The notes below the pieces were generated by a model. That model saw only the letters and a list, made by a program, of their open reading frames with translations, ran no database searches and was not told the DNA's origin. The translations under genes were made by a program, and so were the position numbers. DNA of 64,000 nucleotides from Bacteroidia bacterium (GTDB lineage Bacteria > Bacteroidota > Bacteroidia > Chitinophagales > Saprospiraceae): the NCBI GenBank assembly GCA_030430845.1, contig JAUIKE010000001.1:67545-131544 (forward strand). The letters run 5' to 3'. This document shows, piece after piece, positions 36,980 to 45,600 of this stretch (positions are counted from its first letter, which is position 1; the number at the start of each line of letters is the position of its first letter).

Positions 36980-38299
36980 TTAAGGAAGAGTCAGATATGG
37001 CTTATTCAAATAATCATACACCAAATAGGCAAAAGCCTTAAAGCTATTTTTAACCGCCTGATCCGAAATATAAAAATAGGGCGTATGATTCCCTCCTGGT
37101 TTGATTTTTCCGGTAGGATCCGCTCCTCCCACCAGAAAATAACAGGCTGGTATCAAATTATGGAATTGTGAAGCATCATCATAGCCGGTACCTGCAGCGA
37201 TATCATCAGCAACCTGCTGAGCCGGTTTGATCGACTTGAGGACTCTGGCGGTGTTTTCCGCTACTACCGGATTATTATACAGCGCAGGAACCGGATTAAA
37301 GTACCGCACCTCGGCCTGAATGTCATTGACCGCCGCAATTCCTTCAATCTTCTTTTTCAGAGACTTCAAAACCAGCTCGTGATTGTCTTCATCCAAATTC
37401 CGGATCGTTCCTTTCATGACTACTTCGCTGGGAATGATATTTTCCCTCAATCCACCATGAATGGAGGCATAGGTGATTACGGCTGCCCCTTTAGTCAGAT
37501 TGGCCTCCCGGCTCACCACCGTTTGAGTCAAGGTAATGATTTGAGCGGCACAGCTGACGGGGTCCTTGGTCACCCAGGGAGAAGAACCATGGCCCTGCAC
37601 ACCGGTTAGTTTCACTTCAAAAAAAGCGGAATTGGCCGATTGTAAGCCATGATTAAGTCCGTAAAAACCGGTCGGAGCTCCGCCAATGACGTGCAATGTA
37701 AAGAGTACTTCCGGCTTCGGCAGGTCCTCAAAAAGACCATCTTTCAGCATTTGCTCCGCTCCACTATCCAATAAGCCTTCTTTTTTCCCACCTTCTTCTG
37801 CCGGTTGGAAAATAAACATAATGCTGCCCTTGAAGTCTTTATCATTAGCCACCAATTCCGCAGTAGCTAATGCGGCCGCCGTATGTACATCGTGCCCGCA
37901 GGCGTGTGATATGCCTGTTTCAACGCCTTCGTATACTCCTCTTTTGGTTGATTTAATAGGGCTGTCCACCAATTCATCTACCGGTAGGGCATCCATATCG
38001 GCTCTGATACCGATATACGGCTTTTGGCCTTTATTCAAAATACCAACCACTCCTGTTCCTCCTCCGTATTTTGTATGTACTTCATATCCCCATTTTTTCA
38101 ACTTATTTACTACATACTTAGCCGTTTCGGTTTCGTGATAGGATATTTCCGGATTTTGATGAATGTGATTGCGGTATTCCATCAAGTGCGGGATAATGGC
38201 TTCGATTTTTGGGTCCAGCTTTTTTGAGTTGAGGGTGGTTTGGGTGTGGCCGGTAAAGGCTGTTCCCATTAACAAGAAAAGAAAAATAAAAGCTCTCAT
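36980..38299 (-). CDS. Exported M20D family amidohydrolase
   Basis: A 439-residue metallo-amidohydrolase of the M20D type (hippurate hydrolase, IAA-amino acid hydrolase and N-acyl-amino acid hydrolases). A signal peptide is at 1-19 (ending TGHTQ). Metal ligands are all present: DMDALPV, HACGHDVHTAA, QPAEEGG, a mid-protein FTLHVIG and the final GGNHTPYFYI. It should cleave N-acylated amino acids or amides in the periplasm. A 119-base palindromic element fills the gap upstream (38321-38439). It begins the run of hydrolase genes on the minus strand that continues to 45.5 kb. Confidence 0.92.
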   Translation of the reverse strand: MRAFIFLFLLMGTAFTGHTQTTLNSKKLDPKIEAIIPHLMEYRNHIHQNPEISYHETETAKYVVNKLKKWGYEVHTKYGGGTGVVGILNKGQKPYIGIRADMDALPVDELVDSPIKSTKRGVYEGVETGISHACGHDVHTAAALATAELVANDKDFKGSIMFIFQPAEEGGKKEGLLDSGAEQMLKDGLFEDLPKPEVLFTLHVIGGAPTGFYGLNHGLQSANSAFFEVKLTGVQGHGSSPWVTKDPVSCAAQIITLTQTVVSREANLTKGAAVITYASIHGGLRENIIPSEVVMKGTIRNLDEDNHELVLKSLKKKIEGIAAVNDIQAEVRYFNPVPALYNNPVVAENTARVLKSIKPAQQVADDIAAGTGYDDASQFHNLIPACYFLVGGADPTGKIKPGGNHTPYFYISDQAVKNSFKAFAYLVYDYLNKPYLTLP

Positions 38300-38320
38300 G
38301 GATATTGTTTTTGATTTTGG

Positions 38321-38439
38321 TTGTCTGGATCACGGGTTTTCGCGGATTTGACGGATTCCACCGAAGTCTATTTTGCCAAGGGCAAAATAGACATTTCCGT
38401 GTTTCCCGCTGAATCCGCGGAAATCCGCGATCCAGACAA
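38321..38439. repeat. 119-base imperfect palindrome, copy 1 of the CCGCGGATTT element
   Basis: The ends TTGTCTGGATC (38321-38331) and GATCCAGACAA (38429-38439) are perfect inverted repeats. Inside lie CGCGGATTT-like words in both orientations, and in the centre a perfect 12-base stem, GTCTATTTTGCC (38366-38377) with its complement at 38381-38392 around a 3-base loop. It fills the gap between the amidohydrolase stop and the M20D start almost exactly. A second copy at 41340-41454 shares the GCGGATTCAGCGG core but differs in tips and central stem, each still self-complementary. Confidence 0.85.
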
Positions 38440-38446
38440 AAACACT

Positions 38447-40036
38447 TTAATTCTTACTCATCACAAACGGCTCCTCCATCGCACTTGGCTTGGCGCCCTT
38501 CTTCGATTCGCGTACCATTTTCTCTACCTCCTCCATTAAGCGCTCGTTTTCAATTACGATGCCGTCCTTAATCGTATGAACGATGCCTCCTTTGCGGACC
38601 ATATTGCCGTCCTTATCCAGCGTCAGCGCGCCGAATGAATACATAAAACGCGTATTGTACAAAGGGCTGCCGTCGATGATCATCAAGTCCGCCGTGTAGC
38701 CGGGATGGATCAGGCCCAGTTTTTCCTGCCGCAGTGTTTGGGCCGAATTTAAGGTGGCTGCTTTCAAGACTTCCAGCGTATGCATGCCGGTTTCGCGCAT
38801 GAGCTGTAGTTCGCGAATATTGGAAAAACCGGGAGTTGCAAAAATGTAAGCATCGTCCGTCCCATAGGCAACTCTACCCCCACGCTTGTTAAATTCATAG
38901 ATCAGGTCTCCCCACAGATCAAAGGCATAGTACCAATAATACTCATCATCATGCGTCCAGTCAAAATGGTAGGCTCCGTGATAATTGGGGTCCGGACCGT
39001 TCCATTTGATCAGCGACTGATGGGTGTATTTGTCGTGCCAGGGCAAACTCTGAGCCCGGAGGATGTCCCGGTTCGCTTCATATACTACACGAGTAGGCAG
39101 CATGGTCACCCCATAAGCAACCAGCGAATCTGCCACCTCAGTCAGCAGGCGTTCTTTATTTGCCTCCAACCATACGTGGCCAGCCTGACGGAAGCGTTCA
39201 TTTTCATCATTGTAGTTGTAATTTCGGGAAAAATCCTGAACGGATCTATCCAGAGAAGATTCTGCGTAGGCATAATGATGCTCGATCATAGTCACGCCCA
39301 GCCGGGCCGCATCTACTGCATGTGTCACAGAGGTGGTATTCGGAGGAATGTGGTAGGTTGTGATTCCACCTGCTGCTGTAACTGATTTACAAACGGCCCC
39401 TAACAATTCCTGACTCCAGCCAAGCGGCCCTACATTAACCACGTGTGCTCCTTTGGCAACCATTTCTTTGGCAATTTGAGGAGCATTTTTTGGATTTTCA
39501 ATGAATTCGCGATCGTGATCCGTTCCTTGTCCCCAGCCCCAGATCGGGAACAGACGAGGCGCCAGGATCTCATTTTTGCTACTTTTCATAGCTTCCTCCA
39601 TACCATTTTCCAGGCCTCTGTCGGCTGCGGGAACCAAGGTCGTCACACCATGTGCTAATTTCAAATAGTAAATGTATTCCAATGGCATCGGCTCAGTGCG
39701 CAGATGCATGTGTAGGTCGATCATGCCCGGCATGACGTATTTTCCTTTGGCATCAATCACCCGGTCGCCGGTCGCACGTTCGATGGCTCCTCTCCTTTCT
39801 GCAGTTACCGGGTCAAAAGGAATCATGTCGGTAATCTTGTTGCCTTCGATGATGATGTCATAAGGGCCGACAGGTGGGCCGCCATGCCCCGGCAAAACCA
39901 TGGCTTCGCGGATCACCAGGCGATTATAAGGCCCCTCAGCCAGGTCACCGTATTTTTTTTGTCCTAAAAGTGGTGAAAAACAAAACAGAACGACCGACAG
40001 TAATAGCAGGAAGTTGCGTGAAATAGCTTTTTTCAT
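38447..40036 (-). CDS. Exported amidohydrolase family protein (metal-dependent hydrolase)
   Basis: A 529-residue amidohydrolase superfamily protein with a signal peptide ending near residue 26 (FSPLLGQ). The metal-binding HxH is in MPGMIDLHMHLRT, a conserved histidine pair in TMIEHHYAYA, and the late aspartate in VAYGTDDAYIFATPG. The N- and C-terminal beta-sandwich parts (GNKITDMIPF, GYTADLMIIDGSPLYN) are those of imidazolonepropionase-like and prolidase-like amidohydrolases. It probably hydrolyses a small cyclic amide or dipeptide-like substrate in the periplasm. It lies 87 bases after the M20-like gene. The exact substrate is not evident. Confidence 0.87.
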   Translation of the reverse strand: MKKAISRNFLLLLSVVLFCFSPLLGQKKYGDLAEGPYNRLVIREAMVLPGHGGPPVGPYDIIIEGNKITDMIPFDPVTAERRGAIERATGDRVIDAKGKYVMPGMIDLHMHLRTEPMPLEYIYYLKLAHGVTTLVPAADRGLENGMEEAMKSSKNEILAPRLFPIWGWGQGTDHDREFIENPKNAPQIAKEMVAKGAHVVNVGPLGWSQELLGAVCKSVTAAGGITTYHIPPNTTSVTHAVDAARLGVTMIEHHYAYAESSLDRSVQDFSRNYNYNDENERFRQAGHVWLEANKERLLTEVADSLVAYGVTMLPTRVVYEANRDILRAQSLPWHDKYTHQSLIKWNGPDPNYHGAYHFDWTHDDEYYWYYAFDLWGDLIYEFNKRGGRVAYGTDDAYIFATPGFSNIRELQLMRETGMHTLEVLKAATLNSAQTLRQEKLGLIHPGYTADLMIIDGSPLYNTRFMYSFGALTLDKDGNMVRKGGIVHTIKDGIVIENERLMEEVEKMVRESKKGAKPSAMEEPFVMSKN

Positions 40037-40123
40037 ACTAATAAAATTTGTATTGTGATTAAATTGACTTCTTTTAAGGTACGCATTTTTTTTTCGAAGA
40101 AACTGTCGAAAAAAACTTAGCCT

Positions 40124-41326
40124 TTACTGAATTTTTAAGGCATATAAAAAAACAAATTTTGCGGTGTTCATCATGGCTTCCACATCGGCCCATTCATCCG
40201 GAAAACCTCTTTGCCCTCCACGATTCCCGCCCAGGCCAATGGCCGGCACGCCCTGGCTGATCGCTACATTCATATTGGAAGAGCCGGAATTCGAAAACGA
40301 GGCCTCATAGCCCAATTCTTGTGAAACAGCTGCGGCCGTTTTTACCAAGGAACTCTCCCTGAAACCCTCGATCTGCCCGGCCTGCATGATCTGAAACGGC
40401 TCCATATGCAGTTGGACTTTAGTTTGGATCGCAACTTCAGACAGTATTTTTTTAACCTCTCCTTCGATATCCAAAATGATCTCCTCCTCCAGGGATCGAA
40501 TATCCAGACTAAAAAAGCCACTTTCAGGCTTATGGTTAAAAACATTGCCGCTGGATATCATGCCCACATTAATACGTGTACGTCGCTCGTCAAACTGAAT
40601 GGGATGAGAAAGTTGCAGAATCCGGTCCACTGCACGTCCAATGGCCTGGTTGACGTTGGGCATGTCAGGGCGCCCTCCCCGCAAGGTGTGACCGGGAGGG
40701 CCGGTAGCGATTACCTTCCACCAATGAATGCCCAAGGCTCCGTAGCTGATCCGGTGCCCATCCCCCAGAACATCCACAAAAATGATGGCCTGGTCCTTAT
40801 ATTCTTCGAAAAGATGTTTCATCCCTTTCAAGCCTGTTTCTTCCTGGGCCACTGCCGCAAAAACCAGATTGTGTTCGGGTGTATGTCCAGACTGAAGAAT
40901 CGCCTGGGCAGCCGCTAATATGGATACACTGGTAGAGGAAGTATTGGTGCCTGGGCCAATTATTTTTCCATCTTGAAAAAATGGAGGTTTTGCTGCTTTA
41001 CGCTGATTTTCTGCTACTCCAGCCAGATCATCCAGGGTGCTGATAAACACAATGCTTTTGTTGCTTTTGCCGGGAATCACTCCTATGGCATTCGGCATTT
41101 CATTGACCCGGACCTCTTTCAGGCCAATGTCTTTCATAATGGAGGCCACAGCCTCCGCCCGTTCCTGTTCCTGCCCGGAAGGTGAAATGATCCGGCCAAT
41201 GTCGATCAGCAACTGAATGTACTGCTTTTCGTTTTTATCTAAATAATTAAGCCCTTTTTCTGCACCTTGGGCAAAGATCAGGAAGGGGGTTATTAATAAC
41301 CCCATGAGAAAGTACGTGATTTTCAT
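40124..41326 (-). CDS. M20-like protein with degenerate metal site (probable pseudoenzyme)
   Basis: A 400-residue exported protein. The ATG at 41326 gives a normal signal peptide (FLMGLLITPFLIFAQ); the frame continues upstream into the palindromic element and that extension is unlikely. The fold is that of M20 exopeptidases with a dimerisation domain (GPPGHTLRGGRPDMPNVNQA). The first metal motif, normally HxD, reads STLDDLAG; the bridging Asp motif, normally GPGTNDDS, reads GPGTNTSS; the last His motif, normally GGxAHSPDEW, reads GGQRGFPDEW. Only the EE pair (AQEETG) and a later D remain. Three of the five expected ligands are replaced, so it may bind rather than cleave peptides. Confidence 0.8.
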   Translation of the reverse strand: MKITYFLMGLLITPFLIFAQGAEKGLNYLDKNEKQYIQLLIDIGRIISPSGQEQERAEAVASIMKDIGLKEVRVNEMPNAIGVIPGKSNKSIVFISTLDDLAGVAENQRKAAKPPFFQDGKIIGPGTNTSSTSVSILAAAQAILQSGHTPEHNLVFAAVAQEETGLKGMKHLFEEYKDQAIIFVDVLGDGHRISYGALGIHWWKVIATGPPGHTLRGGRPDMPNVNQAIGRAVDRILQLSHPIQFDERRTRINVGMISSGNVFNHKPESGFFSLDIRSLEEEIILDIEGEVKKILSEVAIQTKVQLHMEPFQIMQAGQIEGFRESSLVKTAAAVSQELGYEASFSNSGSSNMNVAISQGVPAIGLGGNRGGQRGFPDEWADVEAMMNTAKFVFLYALKIQ

Positions 41327-41339
41327 ATAAGAATTTTTT

Positions 41340-41454
41340 GTTGGAACCGCGGATTTCTGCGGATTCAGCGGATGGCACTGAAATGTATTTTTTGTCAAAG
41401 GCAAAAAATACTTCCGTCTAATCAGTCAAATCCGCGGAAATCCGCGGTTCCAAC
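41340..41454. repeat. 115-base palindrome, copy 2 of the CCGCGGATTT element
   Basis: Perfect 18-base arms GTTGGAACCGCGGATTTC (41340-41357) and complement (41437-41454) bound the element. The centre is a perfect 10-base stem, GTATTTTTTG (41385-41394) and CAAAAAATAC (41402-41411). It starts 13 bases upstream of the M20-like start and ends 9 bases from the aldo/keto reductase stop, the same geometry as copy 1 at 38321-38439. It may serve as terminator, RNA stabiliser or a non-autonomous mobile element. Confidence 0.85.
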
Positions 41455-41463
41455 AGCAGTAAA

Positions 41464-42462
41464 CTATATCTTCATCTTCATCCAGGGCGCTGTATTATGG
41501 AAGTCTGCCGCTGCACTGCCAGGGGGTACGAGCTCATCACAAGCCTGACGTAACGCTTCATCCAACTGCATCTCCAGTACCGGCAGGAAGGTTTGAAGCT
41601 GCTCGACCGACTTGGGGCCGATCAAAGGCGCCGTAATGCCCGGCTGTTCTTTAGCCCACAAAACGGCCAGCTGGGCAGGTGACATACCAAACTGCCGGGC
41701 CAATTCTACAAATTTATTACCTACCGCAATCCCTCTCTCCGTCACCCGTTCGGCATAAATAGAACCCACCAGCTTCGCCCTGGAATCAGCCGGATAATGG
41801 ACCGCATCTTTGTAGCGACCGATCAGTACGCCCATCGCCATCGGCGACCAGGTGATCAGAGCTTTGTTGTATTTCTGACAGAACGGAACGGTTTCATTCT
41901 CTATCCGGCGATCCAACAGATTATACGGAGGCTGTTCGGACACAAAATGAGCCAGGCCTTTCAGCTCGCTCATCATATGGGCTTCCATTTGCTGCCAGGC
42001 CGGCATGGTGGAGGTGCCGATATACCGTACCTTTCCCTGGCGAATAAGATCGGTTAGCGCACCCAATGTTTCTTCGATGGGTATCTCCGGCGAGGGCCGA
42101 TGAATTTGGTACAGATCGATGTAATCTGTTTTTAACCTTCTGAGGGAGTCTTCGCAGGCCTGTATGAGGTGCAGGCGGGAATTACCCCGGTCATTCGGGC
42201 CGGGCCCGGTTGGATAATGCGCCTTGGTGGCTATTAAGGTTTCATGTCGTCGGCCGCTGCTAGCCAGCGAACGCCCGATGATGCGTTCTGATTCCCCGGC
42301 ATTATAACTATTGCTGGTATCAATAAGATTCATACCATGATCCAGCGCCAGATTGATCATGGCGGCGGCTTCTTTTTCTTCTGTTGGTGCGCCGAAGTTT
42401 TGAGTCCCGAGGCACAAAGGAGATACTTTTACGCCGCTTCGGCCTAGTAGTCTGTAGTTCAT
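41464..42462 (-). CDS. Aldo/keto reductase
   Basis: A 332-residue NADPH-dependent aldo/keto reductase. The catalytic tetrad is visible: Asp and Tyr in [14 protein letters not shown], Lys in IATKAHYP and His in [10 protein letters not shown]. The C-terminal cofactor-binding segment has [14 protein letters not shown]. The length is standard. It follows the SDR gene by 48 bases on the same strand and may form a small operon with it. It resembles the oxidoreductases that act on sugars or small carbonyls; the substrate is unknown. The gene has the higher G+C of the region. Confidence 0.92.
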   Translation of the reverse strand: MNYRLLGRSGVKVSPLCLGTQNFGAPTEEKEAAAMINLALDHGMNLIDTSNSYNAGESERIIGRSLASSGRRHETLIATKAHYPTGPGPNDRGNSRLHLIQACEDSLRRLKTDYIDLYQIHRPSPEIPIEETLGALTDLIRQGKVRYIGTSTMPAWQQMEAHMMSELKGLAHFVSEQPPYNLLDRRIENETVPFCQKYNKALITWSPMAMGVLIGRYKDAVHYPADSRAKLVGSIYAERVTERGIAVGNKFVELARQFGMSPAQLAVLWAKEQPGITAPLIGPKSVEQLQTFLPVLEMQLDEALRQACDELVPPGSAAADFHNTAPWMKMKI

Positions 42463-42510
42463 ATTCGTATATTTAAGAATGGATCGCCGTCCGGCGATCC
42501 ATTCAAATAA

Positions 42511-43257
42511 TTACCTTGCGGTAAAACCGGCATCCACGGGCACCATGGCCCCGGTCATGTAGCTGGCTCCATCAGAAGCCAGGAAGCAAACCACCTGGGC
42601 TATCTCAGAAGGATGAGCCAGTCGTTTCATCGGAACGGAATCAGCTAATTTTTTCATATCTGCTTCTGTGGGTGGAGATACCCGCCCCGAACGCAGCATA
42701 GGTGTATCAACTTCTCCCGGACACACGGCATTGATCCGAATCCCTTTTTCGACATAATCCAGAGCCATCGCTCGAGTAATCTGATGAACCGCTCCTTTGG
42801 AAGCACAATAGGCTAACACACCGGCGGCCCCTACATCGCCCCAGATAGAACCGAAGTTTACAATGGCTCCTTTCCCTTGTTTTAACATGGGTTTGATAGC
42901 TGCCCGGCTCATGTAAAAAACGCCGTTCACATTGACGTTCATCATATTTTGCCAGGCCTCATCAGTAGTCTTCAAAGCATCTGCCCTGAGTATGATCCCG
43001 GCCGCATTGACTAATACATCCAATCGGCCTTTCTGCTCCAGAACGGTTTGTACTGCCCTATCACAAAAAGCAGAATCACCCACATCCCCGACGATGGCAT
43101 CAAAGTTGTCTGATTCATTGGCGACTTCCAGCGCCAGTTTTTCATTTCGATCCACGATAAAGGCATAACCTCCTGCTTTCACGAATTCACGAGCAGTGGC
43201 TGCCCCCATGCCGGAAGCACCACCGGTGATGATGGCTGTTTGTCCTGTGAAGTCCAT
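42511..43257 (-). CDS. Short-chain dehydrogenase/reductase
   Basis: A 248-residue classical SDR. The cofactor loop is TGGASGMGAAT at 11-21, NAAG lies near 84, the active-site serine is in NFGSIWGD and YCASKGA supplies the YxxxK pair. PGEVDTPML and the C-terminal YMTGAMVPVDAGFTAR are usual for the glucose- or 3-oxoacyl-type subgroup. It is upstream of the aldo/keto reductase in transcription and probably co-transcribed. The preceding 147-base gap carries a short tandem TTCGACC repeat but no clear control site. Substrate unknown. Confidence 0.93.
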   Translation of the reverse strand: MDFTGQTAIITGGASGMGAATAREFVKAGGYAFIVDRNEKLALEVANESDNFDAIVGDVGDSAFCDRAVQTVLEQKGRLDVLVNAAGIILRADALKTTDEAWQNMMNVNVNGVFYMSRAAIKPMLKQGKGAIVNFGSIWGDVGAAGVLAYCASKGAVHQITRAMALDYVEKGIRINAVCPGEVDTPMLRSGRVSPPTEADMKKLADSVPMKRLAHPSEIAQVVCFLASDGASYMTGAMVPVDAGFTAR

Positions 43258-43404
43258 ATTGATTGATTATTAATTCCTGTAAATATTATTGTATAAAGGA
43301 AGCTTATTAATCCCTTCATTCCATTCCGGGCTTAGTAATCTTTCCCCGACTGCCGAAGCTTTAGCAAAGGCGGTCCCTTCGCCCTTCGACCTTCGACCTT
43401 CCCA

Positions 43405-44466
43405 TTACAACTCCCCTGCATCTACGTCTTTCAAAAACTTGATCACCCCATCCATATAGGTTTGCTGATCATCATACATAGCCATGTGGCTTCCGTTAGG
43501 GCAATGCAGGTAGCGTCCGTTTGGAAATTCTCCTGCCATCCACTCCATATGCTTGGGGTCCATGGTATCGTGAGCCCCTCCGATGGTCAGGGTCGGTACC
43601 GTGATTTTAGACAGATCACCTGAGCGGTCCCATTCTTCGAGGCTGGCACCGTCCGTCACACCAAATTCGCTGTAGCCCTGCATGTGTACATACAAGGGGT
43701 AGTTGATATTAGCAAAGGCACGATTCACGGGATTCGGCCACTGATCTAAAGGCATCCGCAGTACATGTTCCGGATAATAATGAGTCGTAACCAGTTCGGT
43801 ATAACGTGGATTGTCAAAATCTTTGGCTTCTTCCAAGGCCATGATCTCTTTTAGTACCTCCGGATCCAACTGAGGACCGAGTACTTCTGCTGCATATTTT
43901 TCATATTCCGGGATGGAACTCATCATATTGGAAATGATCAGTCCCTTGAGGTTGTCCTGGTATTTGAAGGCATATTCCATGCCCAGAATACCGCCCCAGG
44001 AGGAGCCCAGAATGAAGAAATTGTCTTTGGTAAGGTTTAATGCCTTTCTGACCTGCTCGACTTCCTCCACAAAATGCTCGATGGTCCAAAGATCCGGATC
44101 GCCGGGTTGATCGCTGTAAAAAGAGCCCAATTGGTCATAGTAATAATATTCAATGCCTTCCGCGGGAAGGAAAGAATCAAAGCATTCGAAGTATTCATGG
44201 GTCGCGCCGGGACCGCCATGCAGGAGCAGCAATTTAATTTTCGGGTTATTCCCGATCCGTTTGGTCCATACATTAAAGGTGCCTTTGGGCGTCGTGATCG
44301 GGATCATTTTGGTACCTCCACTGAGTATATCATCTCGGCCAGTATTGTCGAAATAGGAACGGGTAGGGTCATCACCTCCTAAGGTGTCCGCATCGGTAGT
44401 AGGTGTGGTGGTACAGGCTGTTAAAAGTCCCAGACTAAAAAATAGCAGCATTAATGTGTTTTTCAT
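43405..44466 (-). CDS. Proline iminopeptidase-family alpha/beta hydrolase lipoprotein
   Basis: An S33-type peptidase. The frame starts upstream at 44589 in a repeat, but the ATG at 44466 gives a lipoprotein signal (MLLFFSLGLLTAC), so the mature protein is lipid-anchored. The oxyanion loop is LLLHGGPGATHEYF, the nucleophile elbow ILGSSWGGILG, the acid in GGAHDTMDP and the histidine in NGSHMAM, so the catalytic triad is complete. At 353 residues it matches proline iminopeptidases, which release N-terminal proline from peptides. It fits the other peptidases around it. Cleavage specificity is inferred from family. Confidence 0.88.
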   Translation of the reverse strand: MKNTLMLLFFSLGLLTACTTTPTTDADTLGGDDPTRSYFDNTGRDDILSGGTKMIPITTPKGTFNVWTKRIGNNPKIKLLLLHGGPGATHEYFECFDSFLPAEGIEYYYYDQLGSFYSDQPGDPDLWTIEHFVEEVEQVRKALNLTKDNFFILGSSWGGILGMEYAFKYQDNLKGLIISNMMSSIPEYEKYAAEVLGPQLDPEVLKEIMALEEAKDFDNPRYTELVTTHYYPEHVLRMPLDQWPNPVNRAFANINYPLYVHMQGYSEFGVTDGASLEEWDRSGDLSKITVPTLTIGGAHDTMDPKHMEWMAGEFPNGRYLHCPNGSHMAMYDDQQTYMDGVIKFLKDVDAGEL

Positions 44467-44541
44467 TGTTAAGGTTTTATATGAAAAATTTGGGGCTGTG
44501 TAAAAAGTCCTTCGGCCTTTTTCCCCAACCAATAATATTCG

Positions 44542-44590
44542 TTTAGGAGGTCGTTTGAAAACTCGTTCCTCGTTTTCAAACACCCCCAAA
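44542..44590 (-). terminator. Hairpin, second copy of the AGGAGGTCGTTTGAA element
   Basis: An inverted repeat of about 20 bases per arm (44542-44562 and 44571-44590), closed by a 10-base stem GTTTGAAAAC and its complement. The left arm contains TAGGAGGTCGTTTGAA, identical to the start of the hairpin at 36866. It lies between the M55 gene stop and the S33 gene start, and may end or attenuate transcription of the M55 gene. Confidence 0.6.
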
Positions 44591-44605
44591 TAATGAGAGA
44601 TCTTT

Positions 44606-45493
44606 TCACCAGCTAATAAACTTGTACATCAGGCGAATCATCTTGTACGCCTGCGTCATATCATCCGTTTGAAATTCGAAGGTATAGCCATCGATCCGCT
44701 TAACAAACGGAATCGCTTCTGCTATATCGGCGCGGGTGGTGGAAGCAAATTTCATCCTAACCGTCACCGGTTCCTGCACATTTAAGGCCTTAAATTCAGC
44801 CAGGCGGCCTAAGGCATCCTTGGTCGCTGATTTCAACGCTTTGTTGACCTTGGCCGGGTGGATCAATTTGGCTACCACGGTCGTTACGGCTTCTTTGGTT
44901 ATTACAAAATTGGCATCAACGAGCTCACCAAATTGTTCGGCAAAGGTTTTGTCGCCGGAGGCTACAATCACGGGGACGTCCATGGCTCCGGCATAAAAGG
45001 CATTCATGCCAGCCTCTCCTACTTCAACTCCATTTACCCATAGCCCTTTCACAGCCCCTGAGCCGGTATGGGCCAGAAAGCCATTTTCGGTACCGGCCCG
45101 GCCGTGGTAGCCGATGAAAATGGCCGCATCGAAGGAATCATCCAGGCCCTGTACCATGCCCAATGGCTTAATATTACCCTGAATATACTCCACATCCTCC
45201 GGCAATTGGAGATGCAATAAGTTTTGCATATCGCCATGCGAATCATTGACTAAAATTTCGGCGGAGCCGTGTTCTTTGATCGCTTCAATGACGGAGTTCA
45301 CCTCATCCGTCATCAATTGCCGGCCGGTGGCGTAATCCTTTCCGGAGCTGCTGACCATCCTGTTCGTACCGATGCCACCTATCCCTTCCATATCTACGGA
45401 AATGAAAATTTTTAAGGGCGGACTTTGGCTAAAACAAAGAATGAATGGAAGAAATAAGAACAGAACACAGGTAAGCGTACTTTTTTTTCTCAT
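44606..45493 (-). CDS. M55 family D-aminopeptidase (DppA-like), exported
   Basis: A 295-residue protein of the M55 metallopeptidase family. The start at 45493 opens a signal peptide (LTCVLFLFLPFILCFSQ); an upstream ATG at 45523 only extends it. The metal site motif FISVDMEGIGGI, then VNDSHGDMQNL and FIGYHGRAGTENGFLAHTGSG, and the later AVTTVVAKL fit the DppA fold and are complete. DppA removes D-amino acids from short peptides, such as those released from peptidoglycan. It is divergent from the S9 peptidase gene with about 107 bases between starts. Export is predicted, whereas classical DppA is cytosolic. Confidence 0.9.
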   Translation of the reverse strand: MRKKSTLTCVLFLFLPFILCFSQSPPLKIFISVDMEGIGGIGTNRMVSSSGKDYATGRQLMTDEVNSVIEAIKEHGSAEILVNDSHGDMQNLLHLQLPEDVEYIQGNIKPLGMVQGLDDSFDAAIFIGYHGRAGTENGFLAHTGSGAVKGLWVNGVEVGEAGMNAFYAGAMDVPVIVASGDKTFAEQFGELVDANFVITKEAVTTVVAKLIHPAKVNKALKSATKDALGRLAEFKALNVQEPVTVRMKFASTTRADIAEAIPFVKRIDGYTFEFQTDDMTQAYKMIRLMYKFISW

Positions 45494-45600
45494 GGCGAAA
45501 TTTTGAAGGCTTTTTTTTGTCAAATGAAAATTAACATTTTTTTCCAGTAATAAAACTATATTAATGTTCGATTGAAACCTTAATTCTAATTTATAACAGC

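Noticed and set aside
43360-43410. Short tandem CCTTCGA repeats
   Set aside because: Only two to three imperfect units with no array structure; not a CRISPR or VNTR of note.
44467-44589. N-terminal extension of the S33 peptidase
   Set aside because: It translates through a hairpin repeat and would place the lipoprotein signal in the interior of the protein.
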